Notes under the pieces: generated by a model
Seen by the model: only the letters and a program-made list of their open reading frames with translations
Databases searched by the model: none
Told to the model about the DNA's origin: nothing
Source: JASHSH01 sp036490215
GTDB lineage: Bacteria > Pseudomonadota > Alphaproteobacteria > Rhodospirillales > Magnetospirillaceae
Length of the DNA stretch: 35,040 nucleotides
Assembly (NCBI GenBank): GCA_036490215.1
Contig: DASXEH010000059.1
Coordinates: 1 to 35,040 of the forward strand
Direction of reading: 5' to 3'
Translations under genes and position numbers: made by a program
Shown: one piece after another, positions 1 through 7,189 of the stretch
Layout of the letters: each line of letters begins with the position of its first letter
How positions within the stretch are numbered: position 1 is the first letter of the stretch

Positions 1-1154
1 AGGTTGATCGAGAAGCCAAGGGCCAGCATCACGGTGAAGGTGCCGACCAGCGAGAGCGGGATCGCGACCACGGGGATGACCACCGAACGGATCGATCCCA
101 GGAAGACGAACACCACCAGGGTAACGATGACCACAGCCAGAACGAGGGTGTGGATCACTTCGTCGATGGCGCTATCCACGAACGCGGTCGAGTCATAGAT
201 CACCAGACCGCTGAGGCCCTGCGGCAGCTGTGCTTGGATATCGGGGAAGGCGTTGCGCACCCCCTTGATCACGCTCAGCAGGTTGGCGGCGGGAGCGACC
301 TGGATGCCGATATAGACGGCGCGGTTGCCGTCGAAACCGACCTGGGTGTCGTAGTCGTCGGCCCCCAAGGTGACATTGGCCACATCCGACAAGCGCACGA
401 TGGCGCCGCCCGACTGCTTGATCACCAGGTTGCGGAACTCTTCGACCGTGTGAAGGCTGGTCGATGCGTTCAGGTTGTACTGCACCATCGAGCCCTTGGT
501 GTTGCCTAGGCCCGAGATGAAGTCGTTCTGGGCCATGGCTGTATTGACTTCGGTCGCCGTTAGGCCGAAGGCCGCCAGCTTATCCGGGTCGAGCCAAGCC
601 CGCAGCGCGAAGTTCTTCGCACCCAGGATTTCCGCGGTCTGCACGCCGGTAACGGCCTGCAGCTTCGGCTGCACCACGCGCACGAGGTAGTCGGTGATCT
701 GGTTCTGACTCAGCACCGTGCTGGAAAAGCCCATATACATGGCGTCGGTGGTCTGGCCCACTTTCACCGTCATGACGGGCTGCTGCGCCCCTGAAGGCAA
801 CTGGTTGAGGACCGAGCTGACCTTGGCGTTGATTTCGGTCATCGCCTTGTCGCCGTCGTAGTTCAGGCGCAACACAGCGGTGATGGTGCTGATGCTGGTC
901 TGGCTGGTCGACGTCATGTAGTCGATGCCGTTGGCCTGGGCCACGGCGTTTTCCAGCGGCGTAGTGATGAAGCCGGCCACCACGTCGGGACTGGCGCCGT
1001 AATAGGTCGTGGTGATGGTGACGACGGCGTTTTCGGTGTGCGGGTATTGCAGCACCGGCAGAGTCAGCACCGAGCGCAAGCCCAGCACCAGGATCAGCAG
1101 GCTGATGACGGTCGCAAGGACCGGCCGCCGGATGAAGAGATCGGTAAATTTCAT
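1..1154 (-). CDS. RND multidrug efflux pump, inner-membrane permease (HAE1 type), partial
   Basis: Proton-driven inner-membrane pump of a tripartite drug exporter. Reading from ATG at 1154, the frame stays open to the left edge (about 384 residues of a family that is usually about 1,030-1,060), so this is only the N-terminal third. The start MKFTDLFIRRPVLATVISLL is the typical cytoplasmic stub plus first membrane helix of AcrB/MexF-like pumps. The porter region follows (GASPDVVAGFITTPLENAV, then QLPSGAQQPVM), and a second membrane block begins near residue 335 (LVVFVFLGSIRSVVIPVVAI). The proton-relay aspartates of helix 4 lie outside the window. It starts 13 bp after the adaptor gene, with GAGGCGG upstream. 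Family assignment is secure; the substrate cannot be told. Confidence 0.93.
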   Translation of the reverse strand, partial: MKFTDLFIRRPVLATVISLLILVLGLRSVLTLPVLQYPHTENAVVTITTTYYGASPDVVAGFITTPLENAVAQANGIDYMTSTSQTSISTITAVLRLNYDGDKAMTEINAKVSSVLNQLPSGAQQPVMTVKVGQTTDAMYMGFSSTVLSQNQITDYLVRVVQPKLQAVTGVQTAEILGAKNFALRAWLDPDKLAAFGLTATEVNTAMAQNDFISGLGNTKGSMVQYNLNASTSLHTVEEFRNLVIKQSGGAIVRLSDVANVTLGADDYDTQVGFDGNRAVYIGIQVAPAANLLSVIKGVRNAFPDIQAQLPQGLSGLVIYDSTAFVDSAIDEVIHTLVLAVVIVTLVVFVFLGSIRSVVIPVVAIPLSLVGTFTVMLALGFSIN

Positions 1155-1167
1155 GGCTGGGTCCGCC

Positions 1168-2316
1168 TCACTGATCCTTGACGTCGGGATTGGCTTCGGC
1201 GGTCGGCTGAACGCTATTGTTGATGTTCAGCCCCGAGCCATTATGCAGCTTGTTCTGGCCGGCGGTGACGACGACGTCGCCCTCGCTCACGCCCTTCAGG
1301 ACCGCGATCTGGTCGCCGCGCGCGGGACCCGTGGTGACGAAGCTCTGCTTGGCCACCAGGTTGTCCTGGCCCTTGTCGTCCTTGCCCTTGGTTTCCACCA
1401 CGAACACGGTGCTGCCGTAGGGGTTGAAGGCGATCGCGGTGCTGGGCAGCGTCACATAGTGCTGCGGCGCGCCGGTGTTGATCGCGATCGAGGCATACAT
1501 GCCAGGCAACAGCAGGTGGTCCGGGTTCTTCAAGGTCGCGCGGATCTGCACGTTGCGGGTGGCTTGGTCGACCTTCGGGTTGATCGCCGAGATTTCGCCG
1601 GTGAACTGTTTGTCGGCATAGGTATCAACCGACACTGCCACCTGCTGCCCGGTCTTGATCTCGTCCAACGCCTGCTGCGGCAGGAAAAAGTCGAGATAGA
1701 TCGGATCGAGCGCCTGCAACGTGACGACCGCCGTACCAGCCTGGACGAACTGGCCCAAGTCGATGGTGCGGATACCGAGATGGCCGGCGAAAGGTGCGCG
1801 CAGCGTCTTCTTGTCCACCAACGCCTTCTGCTGTGCCACCTGCGCCTTGTTGTTCTTCAAGTTGGCGGCATCGGAGTCGAGCTGAGCCTGGCTGATGGCC
1901 TGGGCCTTCAGCTGCTTCTCGTCGCGGTCGTAATTGACCTGGGCCAATTCGGCCAGGGCTTCCAGCGAATGCAAATGCGCTTCGTCGTCGTCGGACCGCA
2001 GATGCATGAGGACCTGGCCGCCTTGCACGTCGTCGCCCGATTTGAAATTGATCGACTCGACGATGCCGCCCACTTCGAGGGACAGATCGGAGCCATTGAC
2101 GGCGCGGAACGTACCCACCGCACTGATCGTCGGCTGCCACTCATCGGTCGCGGCCTTCACGGTCGATACGGTCTGCTTCTGGTTTGCGAAGCCCGCGAGG
2201 AACTGCTTGATGCCCGCATCGCGCTGCTTCTGGACCATGAAGATGACGCCAACAACTACGACCGTCACAACGATCACGACGAAAGGCCGCCAAATGCGCT
2301 TGATGAACCGGAACAT
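1168..2316 (-). CDS. RND efflux periplasmic adaptor (membrane fusion protein, HlyD/AcrA type)
   Basis: Periplasmic adaptor that bridges the RND pump and the outer-membrane channel. I choose ATG at 2316 (382 aa, MFRFIKRIWRPFVV...) because GGAG lies 9 nt upstream; a longer frame to 2385 would overlap the upstream gene. Residues about 10-27 form a membrane anchor with no lipobox. A split lipoyl/barrel-sandwich half (FRAVNGSDLSLEVGGIVESI) is followed by an alpha-hairpin (HSLEALAELAQVNYDRDEKQ...), the second lipoyl half (TLRAPFAGHLGIRTIDLGQF) and beta-barrel and membrane-proximal domains. It lies 37 bp downstream of the outer-membrane factor gene and 13 bp upstream of the pump, inside one operon. 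Confidence 0.93.
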   Translation of the reverse strand: MFRFIKRIWRPFVVIVVTVVVVGVIFMVQKQRDAGIKQFLAGFANQKQTVSTVKAATDEWQPTISAVGTFRAVNGSDLSLEVGGIVESINFKSGDDVQGGQVLMHLRSDDDEAHLHSLEALAELAQVNYDRDEKQLKAQAISQAQLDSDAANLKNNKAQVAQQKALVDKKTLRAPFAGHLGIRTIDLGQFVQAGTAVVTLQALDPIYLDFFLPQQALDEIKTGQQVAVSVDTYADKQFTGEISAINPKVDQATRNVQIRATLKNPDHLLLPGMYASIAINTGAPQHYVTLPSTAIAFNPYGSTVFVVETKGKDDKGQDNLVAKQSFVTTGPARGDQIAVLKGVSEGDVVVTAGQNKLHNGSGLNINNSVQPTAEANPDVKDQ

Positions 2317-2353
2317 GGGACTCGTCTCCGAGGAAGAAAGGTTGTTTATCGGG

Positions 2354-3850
2354 TTACTGAGCGGCGTCGCTGGGAGCCGCAACATCTTTGCGATTCCACC
2401 AGCCGCCGCCGAGGGCTTGGAACAAGGCAGCTGTGTCGGCGTAGCGCGTGGCCTGGGCTTTCACCAGGTTGATGCGCGCCGTCTGGTATTGCTGTTCCGC
2501 ATTGAGCAGGAGGATGTAGGTGATCGCCCCGTTCTGATACTGCGAACGCGAGATGCTCAAACTGTCGGCGGCCGATTGTTCGGCGGCCAACTGAGCGCGA
2601 AGCGCCTCGGCATCGAATTCGAGCGCGCGTAATGCGTTGGCCACGTTCTCGAAGGCCTGCAGCACCGTGCTGCGATAAGTCGCCTCGGTCGCGTCATAGG
2701 CGGCGATGGCGGCTTCTTTCTTATGATAGAGCTGATCGCCGTCGAACAGCGTCTGGGTCACGCTGCCGCCAATGCTGGCCAGCATAGCCGGTGCGCCGAA
2801 GAATTCATTCGGCTGCAGGGCGTCCGCACCGAACTGGGCCGAGATGCCGAAATTCGGGAACTGCGCGGCGCGGGCAACGCCGATCTGGGCGCTGGCGGCG
2901 TGCAGTTGCTCTTCGGCCGCGCGCACATCGGGACGCTGCTCGACCAACTTCGAGGGTAGTGTGACGGGAAGCTGCGGCGGCAGCTGCAGCGAGGCGAGGT
3001 CGAAGATTTCGGACTGCTTCTGGTTCGGCAAACGTCCGGCCAAAGCGGCGAGCTGATTTTGTGTCTGCGTCAACTGGCTGGTCAGCAGCGGCAGCGTGGC
3101 TTTCGCCTGTGCGACAGCGGCTTCCTGTGCCAGCACGTCGGACCGCGACGTGCCGCCGAGGTTGAACTGATTGCGCAACACCGTCAGCGCTTCTTCCTCG
3201 GAGCCGATGATGTCTTCGGTCGCCTGGATTTGGGCGCGCAACGATGCCTCGGATACGGCCGCCGTGACGACGTTCGAGGTCAGCGTCAAATAGGACGACT
3301 CGACCTGGAAGCGCTGAAATTCGGCTTGAGCCTCCAGTGACTCGATCTGTCGCTTCTCGCCGCCGAAGACGTCGACGTTATAAGAAACCGCAACCGACGC
3401 GTTGTAGAGATTGAACGCCGGAGACACGCCGAAGCCGGTCAGGGCTTCAGGTTCCTTCTCGCGGGTGATGCCGCCACTCGCGGTCACCACCGGCATCAGG
3501 GCGCCATTGCCGACATAGAGGTTTTCGCGCGCCTGGCGCAGCGAGGCTTGCGCCGCCTGCAGGCTCGGATTGGCGCGCAGAGCTTCTTCGATCAGCGTGT
3601 TCAAGGCATCCGAGTGGAACAGCGTCCACCACTGGCCGGGAATATCCATCGCGCGCACGAATTCCTGCGCGTTGCCGCCGGCCACCTTCGCCGAGTCGGT
3701 CTTGGCCGGCAAAGGCTGCGCCGTATAGCCGTCGGCTTGCGGCGCAGCAGGTTTCTTGAAGTCGGGGCCGAGGGTGCAGCCCGCCAACAGGCTCAAGGTC
3801 ACGGTCGCGATCGCCGCGCCGGAAATTCCATTAAGCAATTTGGATTTCAT
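2354..3850 (-). CDS. Outer-membrane factor lipoprotein of the efflux system (NodT/OprM family)
   Basis: Outer-membrane channel of the tripartite exporter, 498 aa, normal for the family. The N-terminus is a lipoprotein signal with lipobox LLAGC, giving an acylated Cys at residue 25, followed by TLGPDFKKP, the usual mature start of NodT-type proteins. Two OEP repeats follow (for example SLQAAQASLRQARENLYVGN and the later QTARINLVKAQ segment). ATG at 3850 overlaps the stop of the TetR gene as ATGA, so translation is probably coupled to the regulator. Placing this gene before adaptor and pump is less common than adaptor-pump-channel. Confidence 0.93.
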   Translation of the reverse strand: MKSKLLNGISGAAIATVTLSLLAGCTLGPDFKKPAAPQADGYTAQPLPAKTDSAKVAGGNAQEFVRAMDIPGQWWTLFHSDALNTLIEEALRANPSLQAAQASLRQARENLYVGNGALMPVVTASGGITREKEPEALTGFGVSPAFNLYNASVAVSYNVDVFGGEKRQIESLEAQAEFQRFQVESSYLTLTSNVVTAAVSEASLRAQIQATEDIIGSEEEALTVLRNQFNLGGTSRSDVLAQEAAVAQAKATLPLLTSQLTQTQNQLAALAGRLPNQKQSEIFDLASLQLPPQLPVTLPSKLVEQRPDVRAAEEQLHAASAQIGVARAAQFPNFGISAQFGADALQPNEFFGAPAMLASIGGSVTQTLFDGDQLYHKKEAAIAAYDATEATYRSTVLQAFENVANALRALEFDAEALRAQLAAEQSAADSLSISRSQYQNGAITYILLLNAEQQYQTARINLVKAQATRYADTAALFQALGGGWWNRKDVAAPSDAAQ

Positions 3851-4536
3851 TCTTCAGTGCTCCCCAGGGTCGCGAAGATCGACCTCGCGTTAGTGCACAC
3901 CAGCGTCTGGATGGCGCGGATGCGTTCGTCGGTGTATTCGGTCCAGCCCAAACTCCCGCGGACCTGCGGTTTGGTGAAGATGTTGATTTCGCCCAGCAGC
4001 GCAATTGCGCGCATCCAAGTCTGTTCGGTATCTTGAGGCTCTCCCGTGAGGCGGCTGATCAGCGCCATGCAGGGGTGGCCGGTGTTCTGACGCATGCAAT
4101 CGCGCAGCGGTGCGAGGCCCGAGACATTCTCCACCTCGGCGCGAACGATGAGCTGTCGCCAGCTTTCCGGATTGGTGGGCCGCAGCAGCACGTCGGTGAG
4201 GTTCTCGAGCAGTTCGCAAAGCAGGTCGAGAACATCCTCGCGCGAGGCCGTGGCATCGGCCAGCAGCGCCTGAACGCGCTGGGCCACCGGGGCCATCCGC
4301 TTTTCGTATTGGTCGGTGATGTGCTGGATGACGGCCCGATACAGGCCTTCCTTGCTGCCGAAGTAATAGGCGATGGCCGGCAGTTTGACGCTGGCCCGGT
4401 CGGCGATCAGGCGCGTGTGCGCGGCCTCGTAGCCGACCTCGGCGAACGCAGCGATCGCAGCATCGAGAATGCGGCGGCGGGTCTCTTCGCCGCGCATGGC
4501 GCTCGGAACGCGACAAGTGTTGAAAGAAAGATGCAT
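3847..4536 (-). CDS. TetR-family repressor with CerR-type C-terminal domain
   Basis: Likely ligand-responsive repressor of the efflux operon. The helix-turn-helix spans about residues 17-63 (EETRRRILDAAIAAFAEVGY, then LPAIAYYFGSKEGLYRAVI). The C-terminal part (RPTNPESWRQLIVRAEVENV..., LLGEINIFTKPQVRGSLGW) resembles the CerR C-terminal domain (DUF1956). Start choice is uncertain: ATG 4536 gives 229 aa, ATG 4497 gives 216 aa, and neither has a clear Shine-Dalgarno. A GTG at 4629 would fall inside the predicted -10 box and is unlikely. The gene is first in the operon and its stop overlaps the next start (ATGA), so a repressor that also controls itself is the simplest reading. Confidence 0.88.
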   Translation of the reverse strand: MHLSFNTCRVPSAMRGEETRRRILDAAIAAFAEVGYEAAHTRLIADRASVKLPAIAYYFGSKEGLYRAVIQHITDQYEKRMAPVAQRVQALLADATASREDVLDLLCELLENLTDVLLRPTNPESWRQLIVRAEVENVSGLAPLRDCMRQNTGHPCMALISRLTGEPQDTEQTWMRAIALLGEINIFTKPQVRGSLGWTEYTDERIRAIQTLVCTNARSIFATLGSTEE

Positions 4537-4619
4537 TGCGGACTTGCGGACCCAGGGAATCGACCGAAATAGATGGAACTGCCCGGACGGCTGCCGCCGT
4601 CCTTTCGCGAATGCGAAGA

Positions 4620-4646
4620 AGTATATCACACGATAGATAAAGTCAA
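4620..4646 (-). promoter_or_regulatory. Predicted promoter of the tetR-efflux operon
   Basis: On the minus strand, TTGACT (4641-4646) and TATACT (4620-4625) resemble -35 and -10 boxes with a short 15-bp spacer. The predicted 5' leader to the ATG at 4536 would be about 75 nt. The palindromic operator ends 2 bp upstream of the -35 box, which supports the assignment. Confidence 0.45.
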
Positions 4647-4648
4647 CG

Positions 4649-4666
4649 ACCGGTCAGATGACCGGT
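4649..4666. promoter_or_regulatory. Predicted TetR operator, perfect 18-bp palindrome
   Basis: ACCGGTCA-GA-TGACCGGT is an exact inverted repeat with 8-bp arms and a 2-bp centre. It sits between the tetR-efflux operon and the divergent rnd gene, next to the predicted tetR -35 box. Size, symmetry and position are those of a TetR-dimer operator; binding is inferred. Confidence 0.65.
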
Positions 4667-4715
4667 TCAACGCCCTGAAGCCAAAGGCTTTGTAGGGGGC
4701 TGTGAGCCGGTTTGC

Positions 4716-4743
4716 TTGCGCCTCGGCGCGTGAGCGTTATAGT
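4716..4743 (+). promoter_or_regulatory. Candidate rnd promoter
   Basis: TTGCGC (4716-4721) and TATAGT (4738-4743) are 16 bp apart. The ATG of rnd begins 7 bp after the -10 box, so transcription would start at or within a base or two of the start codon, giving a leaderless mRNA. No Shine-Dalgarno is visible before this ATG, in agreement. Confidence 0.4.
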
Positions 4744-4750
4744 GCGCCGG

Positions 4751-5920
4751 ATGAGTTTGATTGCCGATACGGCAGCCCTAGCGGCCTTCTGTCAGCGCTT
4801 GGCGGGCGCCCCCTATATCACGATCGACACCGAGTTCATGCGGGAGCGGACCTATTGGCCGCAGCTGTGCTTGGTCCAGGTTGCCGCCCCGCATCATATC
4901 AGTGGCGGCGAGGCCTATGCGATCGACCCGCTGGCGCCGGATATGGATCTGGCGCCGCTACTCGAAATCATGGCCGACCCGAATATCCTCAAGGTCTTCC
5001 ACGCCGCGCGCCAGGACGTCGAAATCTTCTTCCATATGACCGGTAAGGTGCCGGCGCCGATCTTTGATACCCAGGTCGCCGCCATGGTCTGTGGTTTCGG
5101 TGACGCGGTGTCTTATGAAACTCTGGCCTCGAAGCTCGCCAAGGCGCGCATCGACAAGAGCCAGCGGTTCACCGACTGGTCGCATCGTCCACTGGCCGAG
5201 CGTCAGCTCTCCTATGCCCTGGCCGACGTTACCCATCTCCGCATCGCTTACGAGAAGCTGGCCCGTCAACTCGAAAAGGAAGGCCGTGCCGATTGGGTGG
5301 GCGAAGAGATGGCGGTGCTGACCGATCCGCGCACCTACCGGCTCGATCCGGAGGACGCCTGGCGACGGTTGAAGCCCCGCACCGGCAATGCGCGCACCCT
5401 CATGCTGCTCAAGGCTCTGGCCGCCTGGCGCGAGCGCGAGGCGCAGACGCGCGATCTGCCGCGCCAACGCGTGATCCGCGACGAGGCTCTGTTGGAGATC
5501 GCGGCTTCGGCGCCGGCCACGGTCGAGGAATTGGCGCGGACCCGAGGTTTGTCGCGCGGTATCGCAGACGGACGCATGGGCGCGGCGATCCTGGCCACGC
5601 TGTCGCAGGCGATCACTGTGCCGGAAGCCGAGTGGCCGGTGCCCGAGATGCGCGTCGAACTACCGCGCGGGTTGGGGCCGATCGTCGATCTGCTCAAAGT
5701 GTTGCTGAAGCTGAAATGCGACGAGAATGATGTGGCGCAGCGCCTGGTGGCCAATACGGCCGATCTGGAAGCGATCGCCGCCGATGACGAGGCACCGGTG
5801 TCGGCGTTGCAGGGCTGGCGCCGTTCATTGTTCGGCGATGACGCGCTGCGTCTCAAGCACGGCAAGGTCGCGTTGGCGCTCGCCGAGGACAGCAAGGGCG
5901 TGCGCCTGATTCCGTTGTAA
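4751..5920 (+). CDS. rnd: Ribonuclease D (3'-5' exoribonuclease)
   Basis: 3'-to-5' exonuclease that trims tRNA and other stable RNA precursors. The 389-aa protein has the DEDDy set: D26 and E28 (IDTEF), D89 (HAARQDVEIF), and Y155 with D159 (YALADVTHL). An HRDC-type RNA-binding domain follows around residues 200-280 (LKALAAWREREAQTRDLPRQ). ATG 4751 is preferred over a TTG at 4712 because the domain begins right after it (MSLIADTAALAAFCQRLAGA). It stands alone on the plus strand, divergent from the efflux operon and convergent with lpxC. Confidence 0.95.
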   Translation: MSLIADTAALAAFCQRLAGAPYITIDTEFMRERTYWPQLCLVQVAAPHHISGGEAYAIDPLAPDMDLAPLLEIMADPNILKVFHAARQDVEIFFHMTGKVPAPIFDTQVAAMVCGFGDAVSYETLASKLAKARIDKSQRFTDWSHRPLAERQLSYALADVTHLRIAYEKLARQLEKEGRADWVGEEMAVLTDPRTYRLDPEDAWRRLKPRTGNARTLMLLKALAAWREREAQTRDLPRQRVIRDEALLEIAASAPATVEELARTRGLSRGIADGRMGAAILATLSQAITVPEAEWPVPEMRVELPRGLGPIVDLLKVLLKLKCDENDVAQRLVANTADLEAIAADDEAPVSALQGWRRSLFGDDALRLKHGKVALALAEDSKGVRLIPL

Positions 5921-5933
5921 ATTCGATGGAGAC

Positions 5934-5953
5934 GCCGACCGGAAACGGCCGGC
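5934..5953. terminator. Hairpin between the convergent rnd and lpxC genes
   Basis: GCCGACC-GGAAAC-GGCCGGC folds into a 7-bp stem with a 6-nt loop, with one A-C mismatch on the plus strand and a G-U pair on the minus strand. It fills the 37-bp gap between two convergent stops and could end both transcripts, but neither side has a U tract. Confidence 0.35.
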
Positions 5954-5957
5954 GGGA

Positions 5958-7079
5958 TTATGCCGGCGCCGCCGCCGCGTGACGCGGGGCCAGCACGGGC
6001 GCCGCACCGACATCGGCCGGTTCCATATCCACCAGCGCCCAAGCCGTCGAATCGGCGAACAGGCTGCGCAGCAAGCGGTTGTTCATCTCATGGCCGCAGC
6101 GCACACCACGGAAATGACCGATCAGCGGCGCGCCGGCCAGCGACAGATCGCCGATCGCATCGAGGATCTTGTGGCGCACGAATTCGTCTTCATAGCGCAG
6201 ACCGTCTTCGTTCAACACGCGCTGGCCATCGCTCGAAATCACGATGGCATTCTCGAGCGAACCGCCCAGCGCCAAGCCGGCGGCGCGCAGTGCCGTCACT
6301 TCCTGCTCGAAACCGAAACTACGCGCGCGGCTGATCTCGTTCTTGAAGGCCCCAGCGCTCATCACTACCGTCGTTTCCTGACGGCGGATGGCGGCCACTG
6401 GGAAATCGATGGTGACTTCGAGCGAGAAGCCGGTGCTGGGCAGCAGCTCAGCCACCTTCTCGCCGTCGCGCACGGTGACGCGGCGCAGCACCTTGATCGC
6501 GCGGCGCGACGCGTCTTGTTCGACGACGCCGGCGCATTCGACCAGGAAGAGGAAGGGCGCAGCGCTGCCGTCCATCGCCGGAACTTCGGGACCCGTGATG
6601 TCGATCAACGCGTTATCGACGCCCATGCCGGCCAGAGCCGACATGAGATGTTCGACGGTGCGAACCTGATGGCCCGCGTCGTCCTTGAGGCAGGTGTTAA
6701 GACGGGTGTCGCCGACGCTCGACCAGAGTGCGGGAACGATGGCGCCACCGCCGGCGATATCGACACGGCGGAAACGGATGCCGGTGTCGGGTTCGGCCGG
6801 GTGCAAAGTCATGGTCACGCGGGTGCCGGAATGCAAACCGACGCCGGCGCATGAAATGGAGGTCTTGAGGGTACGCTGACGAAGAGCGGAAGATTGCGGC
6901 GCTGTGCCGGTCGGAATGCGACCCTGATTGTCCCTGACACTGCTGACCAAAATCGGCTCCTTCAAAACGCCGGCAAAAGGCTCAACCGGCACTGCATCTC
7001 TACCAGCGGGTGGGGTACCCCTCAAATCAATCATTGTTTCTGCATGTTTCCTGCGGCGGGCCATAATTCTATTTTCCAT
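5958..7079 (-). CDS. lpxC: UDP-3-O-acyl-N-acetylglucosamine deacetylase
   Basis: Zinc enzyme of the cytoplasm that removes the acetyl group from UDP-3-O-acyl-GlcNAc, the committed step of lipid A synthesis. Zinc-ligand and catalytic motifs are present: VRTVEHLMSALAG, RHKILDAIGDLSLAG and CGHEMNNRLLRSL. The core begins at about residue 67 (LRQRTLKTSISCAGVGLHSG), so the 373-aa frame from ATG 7079 carries a long N-terminal extension compared with the usual roughly 300 aa. Internal starts at 7064 and 7034 are possible and no start has a convincing Shine-Dalgarno. Last gene of the dcw run, 107 bp after ftsZ. Confidence 0.93.
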   Translation of the reverse strand: MENRIMARRRKHAETMIDLRGTPPAGRDAVPVEPFAGVLKEPILVSSVRDNQGRIPTGTAPQSSALRQRTLKTSISCAGVGLHSGTRVTMTLHPAEPDTGIRFRRVDIAGGGAIVPALWSSVGDTRLNTCLKDDAGHQVRTVEHLMSALAGMGVDNALIDITGPEVPAMDGSAAPFLFLVECAGVVEQDASRRAIKVLRRVTVRDGEKVAELLPSTGFSLEVTIDFPVAAIRRQETTVVMSAGAFKNEISRARSFGFEQEVTALRAAGLALGGSLENAIVISSDGQRVLNEDGLRYEDEFVRHKILDAIGDLSLAGAPLIGHFRGVRCGHEMNNRLLRSLFADSTAWALVDMEPADVGAAPVLAPRHAAAAPA

Positions 7080-7124
7080 TCAATAGGTTATGGCCATGTC
7101 GCCGTGACGCCGCGGTGACTGCGT

Positions 7125-7156
7125 CCGCCCCCCTTCCGATGAGGGAAGAGGGGCGG
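7125..7156 (-). terminator. Strong GC hairpin downstream of ftsZ
   Basis: Arms 7125-7137 and 7144-7156 pair around a 6-nt loop. In the minus-strand transcript the stem is continuous, about 13 bp with one G-U pair; on the plus strand that pair is a C-A mismatch, so the structure suits the ftsZ-to-lpxC direction. There is no U tract. It may attenuate transcription or shape the ftsZ mRNA 3' end before lpxC. Confidence 0.45.
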
Positions 7157-7172
7157 GCACGGCACTGCAGCA

Positions 7173-7189
7173 TGAGCCGGCTGGGCTCA
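7173..7189 (-). other. Small hairpin spanning the ftsZ stop codon
   Basis: TGAGCC-GGCTG-GGCTCA is a perfect 6-bp stem with a 5-nt loop. The TGA of the ftsZ stop opens the stem in the mRNA. Together with the larger hairpin 16 bp downstream it makes a two-hairpin intergenic region. Function unknown. Confidence 0.35.

Noticed and set aside
1009..2472. Long plus-strand frame (487 codons) across the adaptor gene
   Set aside because: It is antisense to the clear adaptor and outer-membrane factor genes, has no recognisable domain and reflects the third-position GC bias of the minus-strand genes.
4536..4629. GTG 4629 as the tetR start
   Set aside because: It would fall within or beside the predicted -10 box, and the extra 31 residues have no similarity to TetR N-termini.
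5934..5953. Considered a classic Rho-independent terminator after lpxC
   Set aside because: The stem is good but no U tract follows on either strand, so only a low-confidence hairpin is reported.
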